Source: Bathynomus jamesi (taxonomy: Eukaryota; Arthropoda; Malacostraca; Isopoda; Cirolanidae). Taken from it: a stretch of 64,000 bases of DNA. The notes under the pieces are model-generated. The model was not told the DNA's origin. It made no database searches and worked only from the letters and a program-made list of their open reading frames with translations. Of this stretch, positions 52,000-62,379 are shown one piece after another (the stretch's first letter is position 1; each line of letters starts with the position of its first letter). Location: contig JAJOZX010000923.1 of NCBI GenBank assembly GCA_023014485.1, positions 816,001 to 880,000 on the forward strand. The letters are read 5' to 3'. The translations under genes were made by a program, and so were the position numbers.

Positions 52000-52640
52000 T
52001 CAGTTCCAGTTGTTGAATCCAGTAGGATCAACACAGTCAGTTTCCAGCCAGCCAGTTTCAGTCAGCAGTTTCCAGTCAGCCAGTTTCAGTTCAGCCAGTT
52101 TCAGTTAACTCAGCAGTTGAGATTCGAAATCCAACTGAAACGATTTTTCAGCCAATAAGGCAAATTTTAGTCGCCGAACCAGAGTCAGATTCACAATTTT
52201 TCATATGCCCTACAGAGCATATAACAGTAGCACCTTATGAGAAGATTTGTTTCCTAGCAAGAGTAGTAAACGGTCAAGGAAAACTATTAGAGTCAGATCG
52301 TACTCTTATTACAGAGAAAAGTAACTTCAAGAGAGATGTTCTTATTGCCCAAGCTCTTAGTCATAGTCAGAATTCAGCTATCCCTTGTTTGTTTAAACAA
52401 AGGAAAAAGCCCTATTGAATTAACTTCAAATCAGAGAATAGAACTGTTTCCACAGTAGAAATAAATTCAGATTTCCCCACCAGTACTATAAATCATGTTT
52501 CCAGTTCCTTAGAGTTAAACCCTTCAGCATTAAGAGAAGAATATAAGAAATGTCTGGAGCACTCCCTTCAGGAGTCACCAGCCTTACAGGATCCCAAACT
52601 ACTGGAATCACTTCTCGATTTCCTGATAAGAAATAGAGAT
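52000..52640 (+). pseudogene. pol: pol: linker with internal SQPVS repeats
   Basis: Between protease and reverse transcriptase. A short repeat (GTTTCCAGTCAGCCAGTTTC) occurs several times at 52035-52110. Afterwards fragments such as FFICPTEHITVAPYEKICFL can be read between stops. Function not known. Confidence 0.5.
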
Positions 52641-53343
52641 GTGATTGCCCTAAAAGGAGATCCTCTGGGCCGAACTAATTTGGTCCCTTTCGAAATCAAG
52701 CTGGAACCCAATTCCAAACCCATCTTCATTCCTCCCTATAGGGTTCCACATTCCCAATTAGTAACTATTGAGGAACACATGAAGGACATGTTGGAGCAGG
52801 ATGTCATTCAGCCTTCAGCTAGTCCCTGGTCCGCTCCTATGATTCTTGTTTCCAAAAAGGACGGAACATCTCGCCCTTGTATAGATTTTAGACCCTAAAC
52901 CACATTACCATCCCAGACCGTTTCCCTATTCCAAACATGCAGGAAACAATTCTGAACGTAGGGAGAGCTAACTTCTTTTCATCCCTCGATTTAGCATCCG
53001 GTTATTGGCAAATGGAGGTCAGTCCCGAATCTCGGGCATTGACTGCTTTCTCACTAACCGAGGCCATTACGAATTCCAGGTTTTACCTTTCGGAGTCCGA
53101 AATGGGCCTGCTAATTTCTCTAGGTTGATGAATATAGTCCTTTCCGACCTATTAGGTGTCGAAGCTCTCGTCTATCTTGACGATATTATCGTTTATAGTT
53201 CGGATATAAAAACACACTTTCAACGTCTTCAGAATGTGCTATCACGTTTGAGAAAAGCACACCTTAAACTGAAACTTGCAAAGTGCAACTTTTACAGGAA
53301 TCCCTGGTATACTAGGATTTCTACTATCATCCACTGGAATTAA
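52641..53343 (+). pseudogene. pol: pol: reverse transcriptase of element 2
   Basis: Motifs in order: KPIFIPPYRVPHSQ, DVIQPSASPWSAPMILVSKK, DGTSRPCIDFRP, NFFSSLDLASGYWQ, FGVRNGPANFSRLM and catalytic YLDDIIVYS (53173-53184), then HLKLKLAKCNF. Frames break at about 52898, 53050 and 53340. Confidence 0.9.
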
Positions 53344-54130
53344 ACCTGATCCACCAAACTTGAAGCACTGGAAAGGTACCCTGTACCTAAAACCATCGAC
53401 GACGCTCGTGCATTTATTGGATTTGTCGGATTCTATTGAAATTTTATCCCTCAACTTTCAAACATTGCTAAACCCATTACCAATTTGTTCCATAAAAATG
53501 CTAAATTTAATTGGAAATCTGATCACCAACATGCTTTTGAAACTTTAATCGGTAAACTAACCTGTCATCCCATCCTCCAATATCGCGATTACACCAAACC
53601 CTTTGTCATAGCCACAGATGCTTCCTCCTATAGACTAGGAGCCGTCCTATTACAAGACGTAGATGGTGTGGAATTACCCATTGCTTATGCCAGTTAGCTT
53701 CTCTCTAGACCTCAACGGAATTATTCCACTACGGACTGAGAGGCCCTAGCGGTATATTGGGCTTTGAAAAATTTCCGAAATATCGTCTATGGATACGATG
53801 TAACCATCAAAACTGACCATAAGCCACTCACGTATCTCTTCAATGACAAACTACTTGAAGGACGATTGAGTAGATGGGCTCTGTTGATTCAGGACTTTGC
53901 GGCAAAAGTCGTATACAAACCAGGAAAACTTCAAGCTATTCCAGACGGATTGTCGAGACTCAAGCCCGACACCCAAGTGAATAAGATAGAAACTCTTCCT
54001 GTGTTCGACTACGAATGTCTAAAATACTCCCAACAACAGTACCAACACACCCAGAACCTTCGGGCTCGCCTGAAACAAAAGGAACCATCGAAGGTAAAAG
54101 AACAGTACAACCTAAAAGATGGGCTCGTAC
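53344..54130 (+). pseudogene. pol: pol: RNase H of element 2
   Basis: FKWNKDHQHAF-like start (FNWKSDHQHAFETL), PFVIATDASSYRLGAVLLQD, then after two stops (53696, 53738) IKTDHKPLTYLFND and RLSRWALLIQDF. The canonical ending VVYKPGKLQAIPDGLSRL leads into integrase. Confidence 0.88.
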
Positions 54131-55329
54131 ATTTTAGGAACGAAGATGGAAACGACCTCGTGGAAATACCAAAGGATCTTGTAGATATAGCCATCGGACT
54201 TTGTCACGACTCACCTTTGTATGGCCACATGGGACCGGATCGCACCATCAAGAGTCTTTTGGAGCGATACCATTTTCCCGAAATGAACAAAAAAGTACAT
54301 GAATACATCGCTGAATGCTCGTCTTCTTTAAAACATAAAGGCAACATACCATCCACAGCTCCCCTGCATAAATATCCAGTATGCCAACGGCCCTGGCAAA
54401 GAACTGGAATGGAAGTACTAGGACCGTTTTCCAAAACATCAAAGGGAAACCAGTACATCATTGTGTTTACGGACCACTTCTCGCGTTACAGCGAAGTACT
54501 TGCCATTCCAAACCAGAACTGTGGCAAAGGCCCTAGTGGAACGCGTCATCCAAAACCATACTACTGCATCCATCCTAATTTCGGGTAACGCCGTTAGTCT
54601 CACTTCCAAACTGTTTGAGTCACTCTGTAACATGTGTAAAATTAAAAATACACACATTCTGGTATACCATCCGCAGGCGAACGGCTTAATGGAAAGGCAC
54701 AATCGGAAGATCTTAGAAGCCCTTCGCCACGTTGTCGATGCATCCTCCCGTACATGGGATGATTCCCTCCCCATAGTGCAAACAGCCATCAACAATGGCT
54801 ATAACGTGTCCATCGGGGACACCCCTCATTTCGTCCTATATCACTACGACAAACGGCTACCTTTTGATTTGCCTGACCAAATCGATCCGGCAGTTCTAAC
54901 ACCTTCCGAGAAGGCAGAAGCAAATCAGCAACTAGTTGAATGATCTCTCAAATTTTTTTACATAATCCGATATGCTCTCGACCAACTAAACAAACAGATG
55001 GAGTAAGAGCAACATAGGCGTCATCCCCGTCAACGGACTATAATCGTCGGTATGCGTGTTACATAAAGAGCGTGAAACCGCCAAGTGCTCATCGCAAATT
55101 ATACCCAAAATGGGATGGCCCATATAGGATTATGAAAAACCTCGGAAAGAACCGTTACGAAATCCTCGACCTCCGAGATCATTCCAAACTAAAGATCATT
55201 CACGCTGATAATTTAAAGATAGCTGCCGAACAACACCTTCCCAAAAAACATCTGCCAGGCGTTCGAGCCGCCTATCCTTCGAAAGATCAGGTATTAACAA
55301 ATCCAGCAGGGACCACAAAACCGAAGTAG
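54131..55329 (+). pseudogene. pol: pol: integrase of element 2, catalytic residues damaged
   Basis: Zinc-binding region YGHMGPDRTIKSLLERYHFP ... AECSSSLKHKG: the two His are present, but the second Cys position is Ser. The core reads GMEVLGPF where gypsy integrases have an Asp (MDVLGP), and the TD.G motif reads ISGNAVSL, so two of the three catalytic acids are altered; Glu remains (NGLMERHNRKILE). The C-terminal part (55072-55329) has HRKLYPKWDGPYRIMKNLGK and KIIHADNLKI. Frame breaks at about 54588 and 54943-55072. Confidence 0.88.
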
Positions 55330-55369
55330 TCACCGCGGAAACCACTACCCGTGACGAAGATTGATACAT

Positions 55370-55670
55370 CGTAATACCACCAGTACTCGAGCCAATCTCT
55401 GAACAAGAAGAGGTCCCAAAACCGAGAGTCCAATCGGAACCAGACCCTGGAGAAACCCCTTCTAGAGGATCACTCAGTGGAACTCCACCATCTCCTCCGT
55501 CACCACCCTCACCGATTAATCGACGCACGGACCCTACATACCGACCGCAAATGCATCAACCACGTGAATTAAAACCTTCACGGAAAAAACGAAAACACTC
55601 AGAATCCGAGCTTAATGTTCGACCCCCACTACCACCTAAGCGAGGCCGACCACTCCGCACACAAACATAA
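55370..55670 (+). pseudogene. proline-rich, basic tail with AT-hook-like motif
   Basis: In another frame after integrase: EPDPGETPSRGSLSGTPPSP, SPPSPINRRTDPTYR, ELKPSRKKRKHSESE (a nuclear-localisation-like basic cluster), then PPKRGRPLRTQT and stop at 55668-55670. PKRGRP matches the AT-hook core (RGRP). A frameshift separates it from integrase; whether it was the natural C-terminus is an inference. Confidence 0.5.
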
Positions 55671-55734
55671 ACATCTACACGACCACAAACATCTACACGA
55701 CCATCAACAGTTCCGTATAATTTAAGACGTAGAT

Positions 55735-56115
55735 ATGAATAAAACTGTTCCCCTTTTAATATTGAGATTACAATTAACAACTCATACCCCTTTCTGTCTG
55801 AAACTAAATTCAAACCTACTATAAAAATCTTGGATTCCGCCATGAAACCGGTGACCATCCTACCCGGACTTCATGCCCATAAATGGAATGATGAATTGAG
55901 TCGTTTTTAAAAATTTTCAGATGATAACCAGAATAACCTTTTACAAATCAGTAACAATTATTTACCAACATCTGCCGTCAGTATTATCATTGTGTGTGTG
56001 CTATTATCCTCGGTATATTTGTAGTGAAGAGACTATTCTCGCAATGGCAAAAAAACAAAAACTTAACCACCCCGACTTATGTTGTGCATAATACTGTATA
56101 TAAATCTGTATTATA
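55735..56115 (+). pseudogene. possible third-frame (env-like?) relic
   Basis: Short readable stretches after integrase end with a hydrophobic segment (CVCAIILGIFVV) followed by a basic stretch (KRLFSQWQKNKN) and a short tail to a stop near 56115. One membrane span plus a short cytoplasmic tail is what the C-terminus of an env-like protein would look like. The upstream part is too broken and short to classify. Confidence 0.3.
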
Positions 56116-56180
56116 AAAACCATTAGTTATCATCTAGTTAGAATTTAGTTAGGATGTTATATTATTGTATTAATATCATT

Positions 56181-56196
56181 CTAGAGGGGAGATCCC
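56181..56196 (+). other. polypurine tract
   Basis: AGAGGGGAGATCCC directly precedes the 3' LTR. Confidence 0.75.
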
Positions 56197-57252
56197 TGTA
56201 AAAATGAACAATGAATAATTCCTATATTCTTATATTCATTCGTATGATTCTTATATAATTCATATATTTATATAAATCCTTATATTTATATAATCCTTAT
56301 GTTCATTATATTCATATAATACTTATATTTGTATACATTTATATTCATAACATTTATATTCATATATTCATTTTTACACAGAAAGCAAAATCGCGTAACG
56401 CTGACACGAGTTTGGATAAATTTTTGATTTGCTTTCTATTTTACAATTGTGAGTATTTTTTTTTAAACTACTTAATCTTTTTTAGATTTAGCTTAATAAT
56501 GTAATCTTGTTCATTCCCTGTATACATTCTCTCTTCGTTGTAAAAGATGAAGTCATGCCTGTTTAACGTTTAATTTTGAATCTTAAGCATTTAATTTTTG
56601 CTCATGTGCATGTTTGTTTGTAATTCATGATGAAGAGGCATATTTCAATTTCCATTTTTAGTTAACTCGGCAGATCATGATAACATCAGATCTGTCAATA
56701 TGCGGTTTAAAATAAAAATATGGCTTCCTCTTGCTTAGCAGTCTAGACCTTGCTACCGCTAAAATATTTGTTTTGTCTTTAAATGTTTTGCAGAGTAAAT
56801 CAGCAAAAAAGATCAGCATTAAATAATAATGATGTCAGTAAAAAAAATCAGTATAAAAACCCATAAAATTTCTCCAATGTTCATTCTGAATTGGCTAATC
56901 TAACTTAGTGGCTGAGCATTACTTGCAACATTTTAGCAGTAAAACTATAGTAAGAAAAAAATCTTTGTCTTCTCCTTCGAACCTTGCTCTCTTCAGAGAA
57001 CTTAGTCTTAAATAGAGAAAAATAATTTCCCGATACGTTACAAGAAGAATCGGGGAACCTTCAGAGAATTAGGTAAGCTCCACAGAATCCTCCGATCCAC
57101 TACAAGAAGAAATCGGGGAGTAGTATAGAAGAAAACTACTGCGATTCCCTATACGGTACCAGCTACTCCAGAGTAACAAATCCGTTGCTGCCACCTAACC
57201 AGAACCCCCGTCAACTTCGAACCGACCAAGGCCATAGACGGAGGGGTTAACA
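56197..57252 (+). repeat. 3' LTR of Ty3/gypsy element 2
   Basis: TGTAAAAATGAACAATGAAT to GGGGTTAACA, 1056 bp. It holds a 230-bp TTATATTCAT-rich segment absent from the 5' LTR. A diverged relative is the solo LTR near 62492-63513. Confidence 0.9.
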
Positions 57253-57288
57253 TATACATGTGCACAGTGACTTTTAAGACACCCTGCA

Positions 57289-57732
57289 TTTAATAACATC
57301 TAGACAAGGTATTAATATAAGGATAACTATTTTTCATTTATTTCATTAAGAACTGTTGGAAATTTTGTTTGAACACTGTCCTTAGCCTTTAGACAATGTT
57401 GAAACAAACATTGTCTTAAGTCTTAGGACAATGTTGAAACAAACATTAGGACCTAAGACGTCGATGGACAATATCGGATGTCTGGTGCGTGTATCTCTGA
57501 GAATCTGATACAGTGTGAATTCTGAACTCTGGACCATCCTTAAAACATGCCTCTTTGGAGCATCGGGTACGGGGCATGAAAACTTAGTCAAGCGATTTTT
57601 TTTTATTTCGATAGGATCATAAAACTTCAAAAATTAAGATTTGCAATTAATATCAACATTCAAAGAAAAGCTTCCTATTTTAGTGACCAATTTTATGATT
57701 TCACTGCACGAATTTACATAACATTCGCGCCA
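57289..57732. other. no identified gene; short direct repeat
   Basis: ACAATGTTGAAACAAACATT occurs twice in tandem (57390-57450). An 82-aa minus frame (57382-57630) has no recognised domain. Confidence 0.5.
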
Positions 57733-57805
57733 GGGTTTCTAGCTTAGTGAGTAACACCATTTCCCTGACTGAGGTCAGGGGTTCGAATCCCAATGATGAT
57801 AGTAG
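57733..57805 (+). tRNA. tRNA-derived SINE head / tRNA pseudogene
   Basis: CTAGCTTAGTGAGTAACACC (box A) and CAGGGGTTCGAATCCC (perfect box B). The anticodon arm is shortened (TTTCCCTGACTGAGG), so a standard cloverleaf does not form. It matches the SINE head at 8468. Confidence 0.55.
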
Positions 57806-57811
57806 TAATAA

Positions 57812-58448
57812 CACTGCCCAACAAAAAAAAACTTTTTGCTGGTCATTTAATTCTAAGACCTGTTTCTGGATAATATTGATGTGCTGATTTCAAAAATCAC
57901 CTTAGATTTTGTCCATCACATCAGGTTTTCGTGCAATGTGCAATGCAATATGCCTATTTTGGGTGATCCATGAAGGGCACTTATCAAAATTGATGATTTT
58001 TGAGACCTGTTAACAGCTGTTTTGCTGTTAAAATTTTATCTGTGGAATACGCAAATCTGTGCATTAAATCTAAAGGTCATGTACAACATATTAAAATCTT
58101 GAGTATCTGTGATTTCCCCAGGTATGAGCGTGACGTCATGATCATGGATTCATTTTTTGCTTATTTAAACACTTTTAATCACTTTATGTCAATATTACCA
58201 TTGTATATCAAAGTTCATTCCCTGCACAATTTTTTACTTTTCCATGCTGATTCTGAGTATGTAAAAACTTATTTTTTGAAAAGAAAAAAAATTGGGCATA
58301 ACCCTGCCAAAATGCGATATCTCCGTATTTGATTGCTCGAAAACCTGACGTGATAGGCAAAAACTAAGGTGATTTTTGAAATCAGCACACCAAAGTTACC
58401 TAAAAACAGGTGTTAGAATGAAATCAGCAAAATTGGTGTTGGGCAGTG
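57812..58448. mobile_element. 637-bp non-autonomous CACTG-ended transposon
   Basis: Ends CACTGCCCAACAAAAAAAAA / TTGGTGTTGGGCAGTG. Subterminal GTGCTGATTTCAAAAATCACC is repeated inverted near the right end (GGTGATTTTTGAAATCAGCAC). The target is TAA-rich (TAATAA on both sides). The 110-aa plus frame inside (58000-58332) has no domain. Confidence 0.88.
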
Positions 58449-58656
58449 TAATAATAATTCACTAGGCAACAAAAAAAAATTTTTCGTGTCCCAAGAATGA
58501 AAATACCTTATTCTTATAGTATTTTCTGTGCTGAATCCAAATAAGTTTGTAAAATTTCTCTATCAGGTCTGGTTTTGTGTGACATGCAATTTAATTTTTA
58601 AAAACCCATATAGTTACATACTTATTAAAATATGATCGAAAAGACATACCTGTAGT

Positions 58657-60715
58657 TTAAAAAGTAGCTTGTTTTGATTTTCTGCTGTGCTTTGCCTCAG
58701 GCATGTCTCTCTTAAGAGTCCAGCAATAGTCAGCCAGCATACTGGGGCTCCATTTGCCTTGGTAACGGTTTTCCATGGCAGAAATATCCTGATGAAAACG
58801 CTCACCATGTTCGTCGCTTACCGCACCCAGGTTTTCCGGAAAAAAGTCCAAGTGAGAGTCCAAGAAATGAACCTTTAATGACATATTGCACCCCATTGCT
58901 TGGTAAGACTTAAGAAGATCTCCTACTATTTCAGGATAGTTTTCGGCCTTGTGATTTCCCAAAACATTTGTGCAGACACTTTTGAAACTCTGCCACGCAG
59001 CTTTCTCAACTTCATTCAACTCTCCTTCAAATCTCTCATCTCTTAACAATTCTCTGATCTGAGGGCCTACAAAAATGCCTTCTTTAATCTTGGCATCACT
59101 GATCCGGGGAAACTTATTTCTCAAGTATGTGAATCCTGTTTGTGCTTTATCCATCGCTTTAACAAAGTTTTTCATAAGTCCAAGCTTGATATGCAAAGGA
59201 GGAAGGTACACTTTCTCAGGGTCAACAAGTGAACTATTCACAACATTTTTCTTGCCTGGAACAAGTGAGGTGCGTTTTGGCCAATCCTTCTTAACGTAGT
59301 GGTTTTGCTTGTCCCTACTGTCCCACTCACATAAAAAACAACAGTACTTGGTGTAACCTAGCTGCAACCCTAGCAAAAGTGCAATGACCTTCAGATCTCC
59401 ACAGATATTCCACTTATATTTCTGATACTGAAACTTTTCTAAAAGCAACTTCATGTTGTCGTATGACTCTTTTATGTTTGCAGCATGTGCAATAGGTACA
59501 GAAGGAAATTTATTTCCGTTGTGAAGAAGGACTGCTTTCAAGCTGACTTTTGAGGAGTCAATGAACAATCGCCACTCATCCACGTTATGTTCATGACCAA
59601 GAGCCCCCATGACTGAATTAACATCTTTACAAAACACAAGTCCATCTTCATGGGAGAACCATTCTTTGAATTCATCATGGCGGCTGCGGAAAAAACAAAC
59701 TTTAGTGTCACGTTGCAGTAGATTCCAACCCTTTAATCTTGAACCTAAAAGTTCAGCCTGCTTCTTAGATAATTTCAAATTCTTTGAATTCATCATGGCG
59801 GCTGCGGAAAAAACAAACTTTAGTGTCACGTTGCAGTAGATTCCAACCCTTTAATCTTGAACCTAAAAGTTCAGCCTGCTTCTTAGATAATTTCAAATCA
59901 CGAACTAGGTCATTTAGATCTCCTTGTGACAGTAAATGTGGTTCATTGGAGGAACAGGTAGCCTGGAATGTTGGATCAGAAATGTCTTCATCTTTTTCCT
60001 CGTGATATGCTACAGCTACGTTTGATTCCTCATCACTTAAACTTACATGTTCAGGAGGATTTGGTACTGGAAGTTGAGCACTGTGGGGAACTGGTCTCAT
60101 TGCAGACGGTAGATTAGGGTATTTCATAAGGCTCTTTGTTTTTGAAGTGATCCCCTTTGTATTTACCAGGCAGAAATAGCAGTCTGTTGTGTGATCTTTG
60201 GGTTCCCTCCAAATCATTGGAATAGCAAATGGCATGTGACGTGAACCGTTTAGCCATCCTGTAAGTAGTCTTACACATGTCACACAACAAATGTGAGGGG
60301 CCCAACTCTTGTCCTGATCGCCTACTTTACATCCGAAACTAGGCTCATGTCTGAACAGGTACAAACATGTTTCAACCTGCACAGTCTGCTGCTCCGACCA
60401 AATTTATCCTGCCAGCATTATCAGAACTTTCTCCCCAAAGGAATAAATTGTGTGATCTTTGGGTTCCCTCCAAATCATTGGAATAGCAAATGGCATGTGA
60501 CGTGAACCGTTTAGCCATCCTGTAAGTAGTCTTACACATGTCACACAACAAATGTGAGGGGCCCAACTCTTGTCCTGATCGCCTACTTTACATCCGAAAT
60601 AAAGTTCATAGCATTTTTTTACTAATGGTGTAAAGTTACGTTTCTGGGATTTTAAAGTTAGATCACCACATACATAACAAAAGGAATTAGGATGATTCAG
60701 ACAGTTCCGCGGCAT
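58657..60715 (-). pseudogene. putative transposase-like protein, cysteine-rich, broken by duplications
   Basis: Start MPRNCLNHPNSFCYVCGD at 60715. The N-terminus has paired cysteines (CYVC, PHICCVTCVRLL, DCYFCL) suggesting zinc binding. An acidic linker follows (SDEESNVAVAYHEEKDEDIS), then a 390-aa body with KLSKKQAELLGSRLKGWNLL, ICGDLKVIALLLGLQLGYTK, CCFLCEWDSRDKQNH, HFLDSHLDFFPENLGAVSDE, HGERFHQDISAMENRY and LADYCWTLKRD. I recall similar uncharacterised proteins from other arthropod genomes but cannot name the family. Tandem duplications at 59663-59898 and 60187-60599 break the frame. Confidence 0.75.
59663..59898 (-). repeat. 118-bp tandem duplication in the coding region
   Basis: 59663-59780 and 59781-59898 are the same sequence (TCTTTGAATTCATCATGG...TTAGATAATTTCAAAT). 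118 is not a multiple of three, so the frame shifts. Confidence 0.95.
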
Positions 60716-60947
60716 TACAAAACATCTATATGAATACAACACTGGTGTAAAATTAACAAGAAGCAACAGACACTAGCTGTTAACACTGTGACATTTACAA
60801 GCAGACTGACTTGGAGCTGCTCTACACACAGAAACTAGGCTCATGTCTGAACAGGTACAAACATGTTTCAACCTGCACAGTCTGCTGCTCCGACCAAATT
60901 TATCCTGCCAGCATTATCAGAACTTTCTCCCCAAAGGAATAAATTGT
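60187..60947 (-). repeat. compound duplication A-B-A'-...-B'
   Basis: A (60187-60338) recurs at 60448-60599; B (60335-60451) recurs at 60831-60947. A+B therefore forms a 261-bp tandem step in which the 231 bp between A' and B' (the start of the protein) are missing. Confidence 0.92.
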
Positions 60948-61275
60948 ACTAATTTTACAGAAAAATTAATACAACATATACTGTATATTAATATTAATAT
61001 ATTTTATTATAGTTATATTAATTAATATAATATATTATTATATTTATTATTTTTATAATGTTTTATATTATAATATTGTTATATACTTAATTATATATAA
61101 TATGTTATTATTTTTTTATCCGGTGATCATGCTAAATGAGGAAAAAATGAACATAGCGTCACAAGTAAACTAAGCCTGATAGAAAAAAATCTGATTTCAT
61201 ATTTAGATTCAGCATGAAAAAGTACACTTAGAACACCCATCAAAACCCTTGTGACAAAATTGTTGTTGACCAGTG

Positions 61276-61955
61276 TAATAATACATAAATTTGAGCAATA
61301 GGTCGTATTAGTTGATCTGAGAGCTGTGCCACTTTCTGCCCTTCCTGACTAGTTATTAATATTATTATTATTATATAACTTTCTCATGAATACAGAATAA
61401 AAATTTTGCAGTTACTATTTACTAATTAGCTAACCAAAACTTACTAATTCATTCTAGTGCCCTAAATAGAAATAATTTCTAGTTTCCGATGAACTCTCGT
61501 CTAAAATTTTTGAGAAATCAATTTAAATAATTTTATCCTTTTCGATCTATTTTGGAATTTTAAATTAAACAAACGTTAAGTCGAAAAACATTTTTCAAAA
61601 TTACAGTTTTCATTTCATTTCATTTGAGGAATCTTTTATTTTTTATTTTTTTGGAAGAGGGGGTCAAAAGATTCCATCTAATCAAAATGGATTAGATGAA
61701 ACGATGACAAAGTTCTTAATGCAATAGGGATAAATTAGCAGGGAGAAAACATCCCTGAATTGAATTTGATATAAAAACGGGGATAAAACATTTAATGACT
61801 AAGGAATAGATACCGTTTGAAATAGATTTTGAGGAGTTGATATTCTATGGATTATTGGAGAAAAGGTTCCAAAGGCTTTCAATTGCATTTAATCTCTCTC
61901 AGAGATAATAGCAACAATAGATGACTTCCGTTTAACGTCTAGCCTATTGCGATGA

Positions 61956-62003
<48 letters not shown>

Positions 62004-62379
62004 GGAACTGGACATAAGTGGTCTCAAGCGTGTGATAATTCACAGATGTAGTAGGGTAGTCTTATTTAGTGAGGTAACACTTTTGGTACCTCGGAACATT
62101 AAAAATTTGTATAAATAAAATCTAGAAGTATTTTTTACTATCGGAAAAAAATATGTTAGTCCTAATGTAGCGTAACCTAGATTACGCTAGGTTAGGTAAG
62201 TTAAGGTTTGGTGAGATCAGCGAGTACCTCACTATTTAATGACTTGACGGTGTTACCACGACCAAGATTCTCTAAACAAATATGTATGTACATGTCCCCT
62301 TTATGGCGCAAGACCGTCCCAGGAGCAGCAAAACGTTAAATTAAGAAATTATTGGTCCTGATAAATGCACGAACAAAAC
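61276..62379. other. AT-rich, no identified gene
   Basis: Contains (TG)n at 61959-62001, a short ATT run near 61360, and GTAACCTAGATTACGCTAGG (small palindrome) near 62172. No gene. Confidence 0.55.

Larger units (their letters stand above)
48944..57252 (+). mobile_element. Ty3/gypsy LTR retrotransposon 2, degraded
   Basis: LTRs, primer site, gag, protease, reverse transcriptase, RNase H, integrase and polypurine tract in Ty3/gypsy order, but with many stops and frameshifts and damaged integrase residues. A third region after integrase may be an env-like relic. LTRs differ in length and at scattered bases, so it is older than element 1. No matching duplication is seen; both flanks are TA/TG repeats. 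Confidence 0.92.
48447..57288. mobile_element. mariner-like MITE split by Ty3/gypsy element 2
   Basis: Left CACAGGATGTCTCAAAAGTC then ACTGTGCACCG and (TA)n; right TATACATGTGCACAGTGACT then TTTAAGACACCCTG. These are the two ends of one inverted-repeat element with a (TA)n centre, now 8.8 kb apart because an LTR element sits in the centre. Confidence 0.82.
58460..61275 (-). mobile_element. 2.8-kb CACTG-ended DNA transposon with coding region
   Basis: Left CACTAGGCAACAAAAAAAAA and, on the other strand, CACTGGTCAACAACAATTTT. Subterminal GCTGAATCCAAATAAG / GCTGAATCTAAATATG and CTCTATCAGG / TTCTATCAGG are also shared, so the inverted repeats reach about 130 bp. It starts 11 bp after the 637-bp relative. 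Superfamily unassigned; CACT ends recall the CACTA/Chapaev (CMC) group, but I cannot confirm it. Confidence 0.85.

Noticed and set aside
58000..58332. 110-aa frame as a gene
   Set aside because: It lies wholly within the 637-bp non-autonomous transposon and has no domain.
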